NCBI GenBank assembly: GCA_015501585.1
Contig: JADNRY010000146.1
Location: 62,001 to 126,000 of the forward strand
DNA from: Rhodocollybia butyracea
Lineage: Eukaryota; Basidiomycota; Agaricomycetes; Agaricales; Omphalotaceae
Reading direction: 5' to 3'
Length of the DNA: 64,000 bases
How positions within the stretch are numbered: position 1 is the stretch's first letter; each line of letters opens with the position of its first letter. Below, one piece after another: positions 10,972 to 22,024 of the stretch. A program made the position numbers and the translations under genes. The notes under the pieces are model-generated. The model was not told where the DNA came from, made no database searches, and saw only the letters and a program-made list of their open reading frames with translations.

Positions 10972-13900
10972 GATGATTCCGAAGGTGTTACTGATGTGTA
11001 CCAATTCAGTAGTGAGCAAAGCGATGTATGAAGCACCCTTACCTGCTGATGTGAGTGAGTGTAAAGATTGTGAGGGAACGAAGAATAGTCGGAAAGGGGC
11101 TCGCAAGGCAACCGGGCCAAAGGAAAACAAAAGACTGAAAGAGTGAAAGAGAACGAAAGTGATGCTTTTCGATGTGGATTTGACCTCTTTAAATACTTTT
11201 CCAAGCACTATACTTTCCTTGCGCGCACCACAAGAGCGGTTCAGGTTCTGTACCGATATCAGGATAAAGACATCTGAAGGGCATCTGAAGGAATGATGGT
11301 GCTGATTCGAGCTGAGGCGTAGAGGATTCATGTAGAATGAACGATCTCCGCCAAGAAACAGCCAAGAAACAGCGAGCGCATGTGACTGGGAGTGAAAAGG
11401 AAACTCGATACCAGTCTAGTCATGTTTGCTATGGTTGACGGACAGGCTGTTCCACGGATCGCAGATAGCGCTGGCAGTAAGTTGTCAGTCAAATGTTGAT
11501 ATGATGTCAAAAAGATGATTATCGGAAAGTTCCCTGGGATGATATAGTCAGGTTCTGTCTTCTCAAAAGTTTTTCTCGAAAGCGTACCAATTAAAATGTG
11601 ATATCATCTTGCAGAAATGTGATATTTTGTTCCGTTAGAACTTCATGCAACGCTTTTCAGAGATTCTGTATGGAAAGCAAGAAGGGCCTGCCACCTCGGA
11701 TCAAGATTTTTGACGTAGCCGAACTGATGTTGCCAAATCGGGACATGGACCTCGGGCACCCATTATAATTATGTAAATCTAATCCAATTTATTTATCACC
11801 ACTGTTCTCATTGCTCTGTTCTCGGACAAGAAGTTAGATGCCCTTAGCTAAGAGTACAAGGCTAAGTGCTCTATGTATGCCTCACGTGAGAGTGTGCGCC
11901 CATTAGTAGTATTGTAACGTATACAGTACGGAGATTTTCTCGTCTCCTATGGTACAGTACGGGCAATATACGGCCGTATTCTGTATACGGACTGTACCTT
12001 AGGTTCACTCGTGACAATGAATTCCTTTGCCCCCAAATATGTGGTGAATGGTATTATTTTGCATGTATCAAGGACTTAAGGCTCTTATTCTGTGCTTCTC
12101 CTACTTCAGAATTGCAAGAAAAAGTTGTTATACGTGCGTGTGATGATGTGTCATATACGGCGTAATACAGCGTAACGGTATGGTAAAATACAGCTCGTTC
12201 GAAGGTCTTACGGTACGGAAGATTTCCCGTAACTTACGGCCGCACTCCGTAGGCTACGAATACGGTGACAAGCCCTAGCCCATACTATTCAGTGCCGTCA
12301 GAAATAATAAGTAATCACACTGCACTACTTGGACTCCTATTATAAGGGCTGTCAGTTCTGGGGTTTTGGTTAGATCTAAAGTCATAACAAAGTCATAATT
12401 GCCTGTAGGTCCAGTAATAGAAGCTTGCCATCTTGTGTCACTATTGAAACTAAACTAGAAAAATCTGTGGCATCTCAGTTTTCTTCTAGTTTCCAAACAA
12501 ACATCCTTATATCCTTGAGTCATGCTTCTCCCTGGCAGTACCTTTTACCAGTGAGCCAGCGACAAAATGTAAAACACAAATAAGTATGGCCTCAGAAGTG
12601 TGCAATACAACCAACTCGTATTGAGAACGGTAAGTACCTGTAAAACACGAATAAGTACAGCTACATGTATAAGCGTAACTTGTACAAGTTCCACAGATAA
12701 ATAGATAAAGTAAACGACTGAGGGGAAAGGACGACTTGTCCTGAATATATAAGTAAATGCACAAAACTGCCAAGTCATAGAAAGGCTCTCGGATAAACGA
12801 GATATGTAGGTTAAATAAAAGAGGCAAGGAAAAATGAAGCTCCCCACGGGAGGATAAATTATACCAGGACCGAAACACGTCCCATCTACATCGGAAGCAA
12901 AAGGCGGGCAGGACTCCTCTTCCCATAGTACTCCCTTCGACACAGAACAGCTCATGGCACGTATGGCAGTCTTGTACATGCTGCCCAGTGCCAATGAACT
13001 GCCACATGGTTTGCTGAACTACATGCACAGTTGTGCATGTAGCACGACTTGTACTACACCCACAAGGACATACTATAACTACTTAATTCAATAAACCATT
13101 TATTCAATCTGAAATTTTTGCTCGTATTTAAAGGACTAATTACTTAGGAGTAGCTAGACAGACTCTCTCACTAGAAAACCTAACTATTCTCACTCAGCAG
13201 ACTTTGGAATTTGCTTTGAAAAGCTAGGCTTTCCCTCCTTGAATACTTAGATCAGAATTGGTTCAAGTGTAGGCACGAGCTAAGTTCCAGATGGTTCAAG
13301 AGCCCAAATGGTACCAAATACATTGAACAAGTATGTGACAAACACAGACTTTCTAGCCAAGATATCATCAAGGGTAAGTACTCTGGCTGAGTCCCACTCT
13401 AATCCCAAGCTCATCAGGAGGAAATCTGAATTACCCGCATCTGACTCAGAATTGACCTTGAATTGTTCACCCATCTAGATTTCTATCTAGTATGTTTCAA
13501 ACTTCTCCCTTACATTAGTGCCCTCAGTTGATTACAGTCAAGTGTACTTACTTCTGAAAGCTTGTCTTGGGGTGAGTTTAAGTAACTTTACTAGTAGCTA
13601 ATCAGTGCCTGTTACTTATACAAGTATGACTCATTCTACAGGTACTACTAAGTGCAATTTAATCCAGTAGATTAACACTCAAGTGTACTACTGAGGGATA
13701 GTATTGTACTTACCTATTCCATATATGATACTACATAGAAGAATCATGAATGGAATCTGGAAGGCTGGCCTGTGCTTGGAATCTCAATAGCAATGAGGTT
13801 TGATTTCTGGTACAGAGAAAGAGTTGTTAGCTCTTCTTGAATCTCTGAATCATGTTTGTCGACCGAAGGCGCCCCTAGATCAGCTCTAACATCAAACAGC

Positions 13901-14517
13901 AATAAAGCCCGGGCCTGGGTAATCAATTCAGTGGCAATTTTGTACAGGCTTGAGCTGACCTGAATATTGTGCTTGCCTCCTGATGAGCCCTTGATACCTC
14001 AGCACTATATTTACAAGTGGTAGGCTCAAAAACAGGTAAAGGGGGGTGGCAACATGGTTACTGGCACAGTTTACTTTGCACGGTCACGACCATCTTTTAC
14101 GACACCGCCGTGACCGTATATGAGGCAGCAGTATACTCTGCTGTTAATTTGCAGCGTGTTTAGCATTTTCTCTCAACCGACGGCGTACCAACGGATAAAT
14201 AGTAATAGATTTACATAATTGTAACGAGTGCCCGAGGTCCATGTCCCGATTTGGCAATATCAGTTCGGCTACGTCAAAAATCTTGATCCGAGGTGGCAGG
14301 CCCTTCTTGCTTTCCATAATTCTGCCCCTCTCGATAGTAGCTTCATTTCCATTATTACATCAATGACCGCTCACGACAATACCAGGAAGAAAGGAGAATA
14401 TCGAACCGCCTCCGGAAAGTCATCGTGTCACTGCCTCATCGGTCCAAAGCTCAAAAACGTGTTGAACCATGTGCATGAGCGCGGAGAGCTGTTTGTACCT
14501 GGGCTGGTTGATGTCGA
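10972..14517. other. Gene-poor, repeat-bearing stretch
   Basis: The first 400 nt are the duplicated promoter and leader of secreted copy 2. At 11920-12265 there is a dense cluster of TACGG/CCGTA motifs (separate entry). 12505-13080 contains near repeats of TGTAAAACACGAATAAGTAC and overlapping minus-strand frames with no domain, possibly part of a degraded LTR element. Minus-strand frames at 13280-13474 and 13744-13926 look protein-like but end without splice support. I call no gene here. Confidence 0.4.
11920..12265. repeat. TACGG/CCGTA motif cluster
   Basis: At least eleven TACGG or CCGTA pentamers occur in about 350 nt, several as palindromes (ATACGGCCGTAT near 11968; CTTACGGTACGG near 12208). 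The flanks have far fewer. It could be the end of a mobile element or a remnant of a satellite. No coding frame is present. Confidence 0.4.
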
Positions 14518-14764
14518 TGAGAGACGTCGCACTGTAGCAACGGTAGCTAGGTTGTGAGAGGGACGGACCGTGGCGCCTAAAAGGCCGGCAGTTTACGAGG
14601 TGAAGAAGTGGGCAGACAAGAGTGAACGTTATGGAGAGCGCTCTTCGATCCCGTCCCGATCTTGCACTTCGCTATCCCTTGGCGCATTAAGACCAGTTCG
14701 AGTAAGCAGCGCTAATCATGCCATCGCCATCGAGTGGCACACTAAGACCAAGTTTGAGTGAGCA
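14518..14764. repeat. Alpha block, copy 1 of the segmental duplication
   Basis: This segment (GAGAGACGT..., AGCGCTCTTCGATCCCGT, GGCGCATTAAGACCAGTTCG, AGCGCTAATCATGCCATCGC, GTGGCACACTAAG) recurs with the same order of landmarks at 17932-18168 and 21598-21812. It shows no intact gene. Each copy lies on the low-coordinate side of an SSP gene. Confidence 0.65.
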
Positions 14765-14819
14765 CCGACATCCCTGATGTACCTCCTAGTTTCCTTTATT
14801 TCCGATAATCAGAATTCAA

Positions 14820-14990
14820 ATCCCATTTGAACTGGTCCACCACTTCGTCTCATCCTGTTAGTTCACCGAATCGTTCATCGAACCCCGGATAGCCGAGGCG
14901 TGTAGGTCGGATACGAGGCATCTGGTATGACGCAGCATTTCTACTACGGAGCCTGAAGGTGATTCCTTGTAGCGGGAGGTACGGCGGCAA
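14820..14990. repeat. Beta block copy
   Basis: The landmarks ATTTGAACTGGTCCACCACTT, TTCACCGAATCGTTCATCGA, GTGTAGGTCGGATACGAGGC and the TCTACTACGGAG segment recur at 9220-9480, 16010-16190 and 18170-18320. It is a dispersed non-coding repeat of about 200-250 nt, and its ends are not clearly defined. Confidence 0.55.
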
Positions 14991-15014
14991 TGGGATGCGG
15001 CATAGAAAAATACA

Positions 15015-15150
15015 TCAACTAGTTTGACAGAACCGGATAGAACCTAGGAACAAGAATGACTGGGTCGCAATTCGGGAACGTGAAAAAAGCAGTGAAGGAC
15101 AGGCACGACGTGACGCAGCACCTCCTTTCACTGTGGTCGCTAGATTAACT
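15015..15150. repeat. Gamma block, copy 1
   Basis: The landmarks AACTAGTTTGACAGAACCGG, AACAAGAATGACTGGGTCGC, GGGAACGTGAAAA and GACGTGACGCAGCACCT recur at 20055-20175 and 23312-23445. No coding content was identified. Confidence 0.55.
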
Positions 15151-15472
15151 GCTGGAGACGGCTCACATTGAGGTAGCAGCATGATATTCAATATTTACAA
15201 TATTTGTACATTTCCGCGGAGGGCAGCGTTGGAAACCTGTGCATTGTAGAACCGGAATGAGGCAATCGTGAAGAAAGATGCAGAGGCTTTTTTGTTTTTT
15301 GATGCAAAGCGGGTACCATCTAAACGAAACGACAGTGAGGTAGAGGAGTTTTACCGATCTGAAAATATGCGTACCATACAACGCAAGTGCAAACCCGCAG
15401 CGCGCAGCAGCTACCTGGACTTTCTAAACTGCAACGCTACCGTATGAGTCAATTCCTGATACAAACGAGCCA

Positions 15473-15730
15473 CTATTTTGAGTGAGTGAGTATATCATTT
15501 TGCTTCCAGGACTTTTCGTAGTCGTGTTCTCGAAAGTTTTTCTTTTCAGGGAGCAGAAGAAGTTGAGAAGAAGAGGAACCAAGTTGATGATTTGGGTTCG
15601 GAGTTACGGACCGACCAGCGCCTGTGAGCTTGATCGGCGCTTGAATTGACGTATTCGTATTGCTCTTTGGGTACTTACTCGCAAGGGGTTCTGCTATCTT
15701 TTCTTCGCAGTCCACACGTGCCTTCCTCAC
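15473..15730 (-). pseudogene. Short frame related to the small protein at 29989-30286
   Basis: The minus-strand frame carries KARVDCEEKIAEPLASKYPK and then a Pro/Asn/Ser-rich end. The gene at 29989-30286 has EARFDCTTAKKNYESANDRK in the matching place, and both are followed by a shared GGACCGACCAG nucleotide segment. The upstream flank (15250-15370) also resembles 29830-29960. The N-terminal part with the CxxC motif was not found here, so I treat it as a remnant. Low confidence. Confidence 0.3.
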
Positions 15731-16009
15731 TACTTCAATGTAGAACCTCTATTTTGTCCCTTCGCTCTTCCGCAACAAATAACCGGAAACCGTCTCCGAT
15801 GTACCACCCAGCCTGAAATGGTACGTGAAAGAGTATTCAGACTCCAGCAAGTCCACTTCAACTTGCTCCGTTCTTGAACTTGTTTTGTGCCTACGCTATC
15901 CGCACAATTTTGATGTCAGAGAGATGTCAATGGATTGGCTGGGAAATCGCAAAACGGCCAAGGAATACTGTTACATACCGATTAGACTTGCAGCTTAGAC
16001 CACTACTAG

Positions 16010-16190
16010 GAACACCTCCTCATTGACATCTTCAACCGAACTTCCCAAGGAACTCTCATTTGAATTTATCCATGACCACTTCACTTGTTTTGCTAACTTA
16101 CCAAGTCTCCAACCCACCGGATTATTCACCGAGCCCCAGTAGGATACATGGGAGGTGTAGGTCAGATACGAGGCGTCTGACTGTGACTAT
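16010..16190. repeat. Beta block copy
   Basis: It is preceded by the ATTAGACTTGCAGCTTAGAC segment also found near 9240. It includes TTTGAATTTATCCATGACCA, CAACCCACCGGATTATTCAC and AGGTGTAGGTCAGATACGAG. It immediately follows the gene-free part and precedes the 3' end of SSP-A. Confidence 0.55.
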
Positions 16191-16351
16191 GATGCAGTAC
16201 TACGAATGCGTTGTAGAATGTAGTAAGAAGTCGCTGGGACAACGTTCAGCCAAAAAAAACAGAGTATGTATGTTACTTAGTACCAGCACTATCCGCTATC
16301 GACATCCACTCCACTATCGCTCTTCACCATCCGCCACCAGCACAAAGACGC

Positions 16352-17280
16352 TCAGTGCCTCAAGTGTCTCTTTCGAAAATTCTCCAAAAATTCTCTGAAC
16401 CGTCGAAAACTGGCACCAAAGGGTATTTCCCCGGGTTTCTGGCGTTCATCCAGTATCTGCAAAGCTTCCGCATATACATTCCCGGGTCTACGGCTCTTGC
16501 TCTTAGCCATCCGCCTCACCGCCTTCTCTATCGGTGCAAATGAGGTCAGAAAATCGAGTAATGTTTCACGGTATAGGTCGGCGGAGTCTGTTTCGAGAAA
16601 GGGTTGTCGGGTCACGAAATGTTGTCGGGTTCGCACGAGATGCCTCCACTTGACACTGGTAGAGAGAAGTCCACCATACGTATTCTTGGAAGGATTATCC
16701 GGAGTCTCCGGAGTGACAACATATCCATAGCATGGAACCTTGGAAGTGCACCAGTCCGACAGTGGAGACATTTTTTCGAGCTTGTAATAAAGCATGTCCG
16801 AGGCTTCAAATTGAAGGTTTTTGCCCACCGCAACAACTTCCAGATCTGCTGTTAGTTGGAACCAGTGCATCGCGTGCGTTACCTTCTTGATGGATTCCTT
16901 AAGGAGGATCTGTGTTGTGTCTGGGACTTGTACTGGGTGACCAGTTACATTCACCACTTGCACCTTATACGAAAGCTAGTTGGGAAAAGTTAATCAACCC
17001 AGAATCGATTGCATGATGTATGTCTTACAGGAACATATTCCGGCTAATTCCAGAAAAGTCAGTAAACAGAATCTGCAGCATGTATGACTTACTAGCGTTG
17101 ATGGGCTATATGGTGGTGGCTAGTTTTAGGAAACGTTAATAAAGCAGTATCGATGCATCATGTATGTCTTACCGAAGATCTTCCTGGTGGCGTTCCTGGC
17201 AACGTGGGCGCAGCACAGACAGGCGAAATGAGTAGTACCCCGAGGAGGACAAAGCCCAGCAAGTGATGTGTGAAGATCAT
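16352..17280 (-). CDS. SSP-A: secreted protein with tiny cassette exons (257 aa)
   Basis: Exons are 17280-17173 (108 nt), 17119-17093 (27 nt), 17043-17029 (15 nt) and 16975-16352, all joined in phase 0. Exon 1 is a signal peptide (MIFTHHLLGFVLLGVLLISP then VCAAP) plus LPGTPPGRSS. The tiny exons give PPPYSPSTL and PEYVP. The large exon starts LSYKVQVVNVTGHPVQVPDT and carries the conserved domain: TQILLKESIKKVTHAMHWFQ, the ASDMLYYKLEKMSPLSDWCT patch, GYVVTP, YGGLLST, LLDFLTSFAPIEKAVRRMAK and a basic C-terminus. I recognise no known domain. It is probably an extracellular or effector-like protein. The introns share sequence with those of SSP-B and SSP-C. No frame break was seen. Confidence 0.75.
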
Positions 17281-17931
17281 TGAGAGAGGTAATGTTGTGA
17301 GAGGGGAATGTTGGAGATGAGATGGGATGGGACGCTGGCGACAAAGTGGCAAGAGACGAGTGAACTGAACCAGCAGCTGGGGACTCGAGTCCGTTCTTTC
17401 GTTTCATTTATATCCTCGGTCCATCATCATGGACATTTCAATGCATACGTATATGATCAGTTGGCAAAGAAAGATTTACTATTGAGTATTGCCAATTTAT
17501 GAAACTCACTCGGAAAGGTAGTACTTATGATGAGAGGGTGATGAGCAGCTTTAGACTATTTGAAATAGAATCTGGGTTCCCTAGGGCCCTCCAAGGACCC
17601 AATGCTAGCTAGTACACCGTCTTAAGAGAGACTGCACTCAGCAAGACTCGGGGACCATTCAAAGCCTCGAACAAGATGTTTGAGGACCTGTACTTAGCTA
17701 TATACAATTTTTTTTCAAAGGCCGAATGAGTGATTGAAAAAGACCGCAAATGAGGCGAACATGAGGCAAGTAAATCATGGAGAAAAGCCTCAACTTGGTC
17801 TATTGCCGAAACGCAAACGTAAAGATGCTCCTCAAGTTTAGGGAAGAGGTACAGCGCCAATGAGATTGTTTTTTTGGGTTGCATACAGGCATGCGATTAT
17901 AGTTATGCGTTCCCTAATTTATTGGCTGGTT

Positions 17932-18320
17932 GATGAGAGACGGACCGCAGAGCCTGAAAGGCCAGTAGTTTAAGAAGGTGAGTTCAGGTTGGTAGGGTGA
18001 ATCGAGGTGAAAGAGGTGAAGAGGTGGACAGTGACAAGAATTTAGATGGGAAGCGCTCTTTGATCCTGTTTCGATCTTGGGCTTCAACTTGGCGCATTAA
18101 GACCAGTTCGAGCAAGTAGCGCTAATCGTACCTTTGCCATCGCGTGGCATGCTAAGTTTGAGTGAGCACTTTAGCTAATTCACCGAATCTCCCCACCGAA
18201 TCGTTCATCGAAACCCAGTGGGACAGCCGAGGCCCGAGGCGTGTAGGTTAGATACGAGGTATGACGCAGGTTTTCTGCTCCGAATGTAATTTTTAGTATC
18301 CGGAAGAAGGTACGGCGGCA
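17932..18320. repeat. Alpha block copy 2 followed by beta block
   Basis: Alpha landmarks occur at 17932-18168 (AGCGCTCTTTGATCCTGTTT, GGCGCATTAAGACCAGTTCG, AGCGCTAATCGTACC). Beta landmarks follow directly at 18171-18320 (CACCGAATCGTTCATCGAAA, GTGTAGGTTAGATACGAGG). The same alpha-then-beta order occurs at 14518-14990. Confidence 0.65.
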
Positions 18321-18558
18321 GTGGGGTGTAAAATATCATTATAATGCCTGTGCATAGAGCATTTCCTCAGGAGCTTGATTTTTCCCAAAAAGTCGCTCGG
18401 CCTAGTGCCTTGCACATTCAACAGCCAGACGGGAACGGCCTTGTCGTTTGCCGGATTGTGTCCAGGCGTTATAACAACGAAAGGATGTGACATATTTCTA
18501 TAGCTATTAGAATACCAGCCCTATCCACTATCGCCATCCGCCACCAGCACAAAGATGC

Positions 18559-19533
18559 TCAGTGTCCCAGGGTTTTTTTTCGAAGATTTGCCCAGAATTG
18601 TCTGAACTGTTCAAAACTGGAACCAAAGAGTTTTTTTCCTGAGTTTCCGGCGTCCTGACAATATCTGCAAAACTTCCGTGTTCAGATTCCCAGCCAAACG
18701 GTTCCCCTTGGCCATCTGCCTCGCTGCCTCCTCTATTGGTACGAACGACGTCAAAAACTCGAGTAATGCGACATCTGCTTCGTGTGAGAGGGGTTCTTGG
18801 GTCACGAAATGATCCGCGTCGCAGGTAGAGAGAAGTCCACCATATGTAATTTCGGAAGGATTATTCTTCTCTGGAGTGACAACATATCCAGAGCACGGAG
18901 CCGAAGTACACCACTCTGACAGCGTAGACAGTTCGAGTTTGAGCTTGTAATAAAGCATGTCTGAGGCATGAAACTGAAGATTGTCACCTTCTGCAACAAC
19001 TTCTATGTTCATCAGATCTAAAGGTAGGCTATTCCCGTGCATCTTGTCCACTACCTTCTTAATGGACTTCTTAAGGAGGATCTGCGTTGCGGATGGGACT
19101 TGAACTGGGTAACCGGCTATATTGACGACCTGCACCTTATACGAAAGCTAGGTTGGAAAAGTTAATAAACCCAGAATAGTAGATTGCATGATGTATGTCT
19201 TACATGACCATATGTTGGCTAGATTCAGAAAAATTAATAAACCAGAATATCTGCATTATGTAGTCTTACTAGCGGAGTCGATGGCCTACAATTTAGTGAC
19301 GATGGCTAGTTCCAGAAAAGTTAATAAACCATAAACCAGAACCTGCATTATGTATGCCTTACTGGCGGCGTTGAAGGCCCACTATATGGTGGTGGTGACT
19401 AGGTTTAGAAAAGTCAATAAACCAGAGTGATGCATCATGTATGTCTTACTGGCGACGTGGGCGCAGCACACGCAGGCGAAATGAGTAGAACCCCGAGGAG
19501 AACAAAACCCAGCAAATGAAGTGTGAAGAACAT
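18559..19533 (-). pseudogene. SSP-B: secreted protein with an extra cassette exon and a 3' frame break
   Basis: Exons are 19533-19450, 19398-19363 (36 nt), 19305-19270 (36 nt), 19218-19204 (15 nt) and 19147-18611, all in phase 0. The signal peptide is MFFTLHLLGFVLLGVLLISP then ACAAP. The tiny exons encode SPPPYSGPSTPP, PSSLNCRPSTPL and PTYGH, so this copy has one more 36-nt cassette than its relatives. The domain exon matches SSP-A and SSP-C (VQVVNIAGYPVQVPSATQIL; HASDMLYYKL; YGGLLSTCDADHFVTQEP). Near 18631-18637, in a run of seven T, the frame shifts by one base relative to A and C. The open frame therefore stops at 18611, about 20 residues early, while the homologous stop is at 18561-18559. 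It may still be a functional 235-residue protein, a recent pseudogene, or a sequencing error. Confidence 0.65.
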
Positions 19534-20054
19534 TGAGGGAGAGACCGTTGTGTTATCGCTTGGGAAAGGAGTGTTGGAGATGCGATGCAATCCTGGCGAC
19601 AAAGGGGCACGAGACGAGTAGACTGAACCAGCAGTTGGGGACTCGAGTGTGTTCTTTCGTTTTATTTATATCTTCGATGCCATGGGCATTTGCATATTCA
19701 TATGATCAGTTGGTACAGAAAGATTTCACCATCGAGTATTGCCAATCTATGAAACGCGTGAGTGATGATCAGCCCCAGACTGTTTGAAATGGGAATCTAG
19801 TACGCCGCCTTATGAGACCGTACTCAGCAGGACTCGGAGACCGCGTAAAGCCTTTAACGAGAGGTTTGAGTTGGGTTTGAGAACCCGTACTTGACTATGC
19901 GCAGATTTTTTATAGAGTGAGGCGAACAAAAGACTCAACTGAGTCTATTGCTTGTCTATTGCCGAAACGCAGAATTAAAGCACGTTGTAGCGGGAAGAGG
20001 GTCCGGCGGCAATGGGCTGCAGCATGATGCAGTATACTTTTGGTATACTTAGTA

Positions 20055-20175
20055 TCAAGTAGTTTATGCCAGAACCGGGACACCATATGAACAAGAACGA
20101 CTGCGTCGTAATTTTGGAACGCGAAAAGTGCGGGCACGACATGTGTTTTTGCTGCGGTTGCTAGATTGACCATTA
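20055..20175. repeat. Gamma block, copy 2
   Basis: Landmarks AGTAGTTTATGCCAGAACCG, AACAAGAACGACTGCGTCG and GGAACGCGAAAAGTGCGGGC are shared with the other gamma copies, followed by the shared TTCTTTCTTTACCACGCCC segment near 20252. It is upstream of the SSP-B gene, as copy 3 is upstream of SSP-C. Confidence 0.55.
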
Positions 20176-20309
20176 GAGGCACTCACGCTGCCGTCATCAG
20201 GACAAGAACGCTTTAGCTGCGCGCTTATTCCAAGGCGTCTGCGTCACGTTCTTTCTTTACCACGCCCAAAAAGAACTCGTCCTTCGTCTTCAAAGCTTCA
20301 CAGACTTCA

Positions 20310-21400
20310 TGGGTGGTGCCAGTAACCGACGTGGCCCCGGCTACACGGGTGGGTTGTGAGGTGAATAGATGAGGGTGAGCCAGTCTACCTCTTTTCTTGA
20401 CATCCTTAGCAATTTCGAACCCGAAGTCATCCCCTCCTCGATCCGAGTACGGAACGAAGGCTATCTACACGGTCCTCGTTAGTTCTGGGAGGCTCTGGGC
20501 CGTCCCTGCAATCCTTCGCCGCCGACATTCACAGCCTCTGCTACTCACAGCCTCCGCATCAACGATGCATCAACACCGGGGCAAACCTCTTCAAACCACC
20601 ATGTGACTCGTCCCTTCTATGCCATCGCGAACCTTCGCGAGCTCCTCTGCCAACCCTGTATCGATATCTACAATATAGACTCCAATCTTGCTCAATTCCC
20701 TCTCACTACACTTTACAGATAGATTCTACAATCTGTTTGGTGTTGTCCGTGCTCCGCTAATCACACACGCCTCCCGTCTCGCCGCTAGGACATTTCACTT
20801 TCGCAGATAGGACGATGTATTCCGTTTATATTTCTTGAATGTCCAGGTTTGATTCAGCTTCTTAGGCCTTAGGCCTGTTCTATCTCTTACTTACGTCTTA
20901 ACTCTTCTTTCAGGGTTCAGATTCATCGATTCATCGACATCTTCCAACCTCGAACACCTCTACCTCTCAGCCTCCCTTAAATCCCAATCGATCCTCATTT
21001 AGTGTCTCCGTTTTACTCTCTCATTCATTCATCTCTGTCTAGACCCATGCATGATGATGCAAAACAAATTCGACACGAAGGTGTGCGAGGTAGTTCCCCT
21101 CTTTACGATAGGATCTGATACTTATACACCACCTCGAGAAGCTTGTGCTCCCAGAATGCGTTTCCGAAAATGCGCATTTGGCTTTTGCAAGATTACGGAC
21201 TAGCACTGTTTTGACTTTGGCACATTCTCGTTTCGTCCCGCTAAAGCATCTAGATGTGCGCTTCGCCTCCCCAGGACTCTTCCTCTTCCTCGGCGGGGCG
21301 ACCCGCAGCAAGAGCAGCAGGCGCAGCGCACTGGCTCTATCCCTATCACCATTTTCTGTCAAGGAACTTGTTTGAGACGTTGTCGCAAGTTGGTTTTGTT
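20310..21400 (+). pseudogene. Delta block: decayed F-box/LRR-like fragment
   Basis: Pieces of coding sequence survive in changing frames: IPSSIRVRNEGYL near 20440, SGPSLQSFAADIHSLC near 20490-20540, and NLEHLYLSASLKSQ near 20950. Stops and frame shifts interrupt all of them. The style (short leucine-rich segments with HLYLS and SLQSFAADI) resembles the large, fast-evolving F-box/LRR families of Agaricomycetes, but no F-box motif itself could be read. Related fragments lie at 23620-23945 and 28316-29226. Confidence 0.4.
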
Positions 21401-21597
21401 ATCCTGTACAGGGCAGTCCCACTTCGTATATATCCGATTTGCCTTGGGAGGGTGCTGGGTACGCAGGGGAGGTATGGCCATAGTAAGATATTCTCGTAGA
21501 TATCGGATATCTATTGAGATTTTAGGATATTGGCTATCTTTGTAGCGGGAAGAGGGTCCAGTGGCAATGAGATTATAGTTAAGCGTTCCCTAATTTT

Positions 21598-21812
21598 GGA
21601 TGAGAGACGTTGCGCTGTGAAAACAGTAGCTAGGCTGGGAGCCTGAAAGATTTATGAGATGGAGAGCACTCTTCGACCCCGTTCCGAACTTCCGACCTTG
21701 CACTTTGCTATCGCTTCAACTTGGCGCATTAAAACCAGTTCAAAGCTCGAGCAAGCAGTGCTAATTGTGCCTTCGCCGTCGTGTGGCACACTAAAACTAA
21801 GCTCCTAGCTTC
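21598..21812. repeat. Alpha block, copy 3
   Basis: Landmarks GATGAGAGACGTTGCGCTGT, GGAGAGCACTCTTCGACCCC, TTGGCGCATTAAAACCAG and GTGGCACACTAAAAC are in the same order as copies 1 and 2. It lies just below the 3' end of SSP-C. Confidence 0.6.
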
Positions 21813-22024
21813 TTCCCGGCTCTTCGCTAATCGGAATCTAATTCGGAACGACCCCTTGTCGTTTGCCTGATGATGTCCAGACGTTATAACGACAAAAGTC
21901 GTTGCGGATAGTGTCCCAAAAAATGTGACAAATTTCCCTATGAAGCTATTAGTATTACAATACTAGTGCTATCCGCCTTCGCCATTCGCCTCACTATCGT
22001 CATCCACCACCAGCACAGAGACGC

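Noticed and set aside
12507..13028. Two overlapping minus-strand frames of 149 and 173 codons as a gene.
   Set aside because: The longer one has a Cys/Tyr/Phe-rich composition without domain, the two frames conflict, and the region contains repeat-like motifs.
16975..19450. A CRISPR-like array from the regularly spaced similar segments.
   Set aside because: The similar segments are intron halves with splice sites and sit between in-frame exons in a eukaryotic genome.
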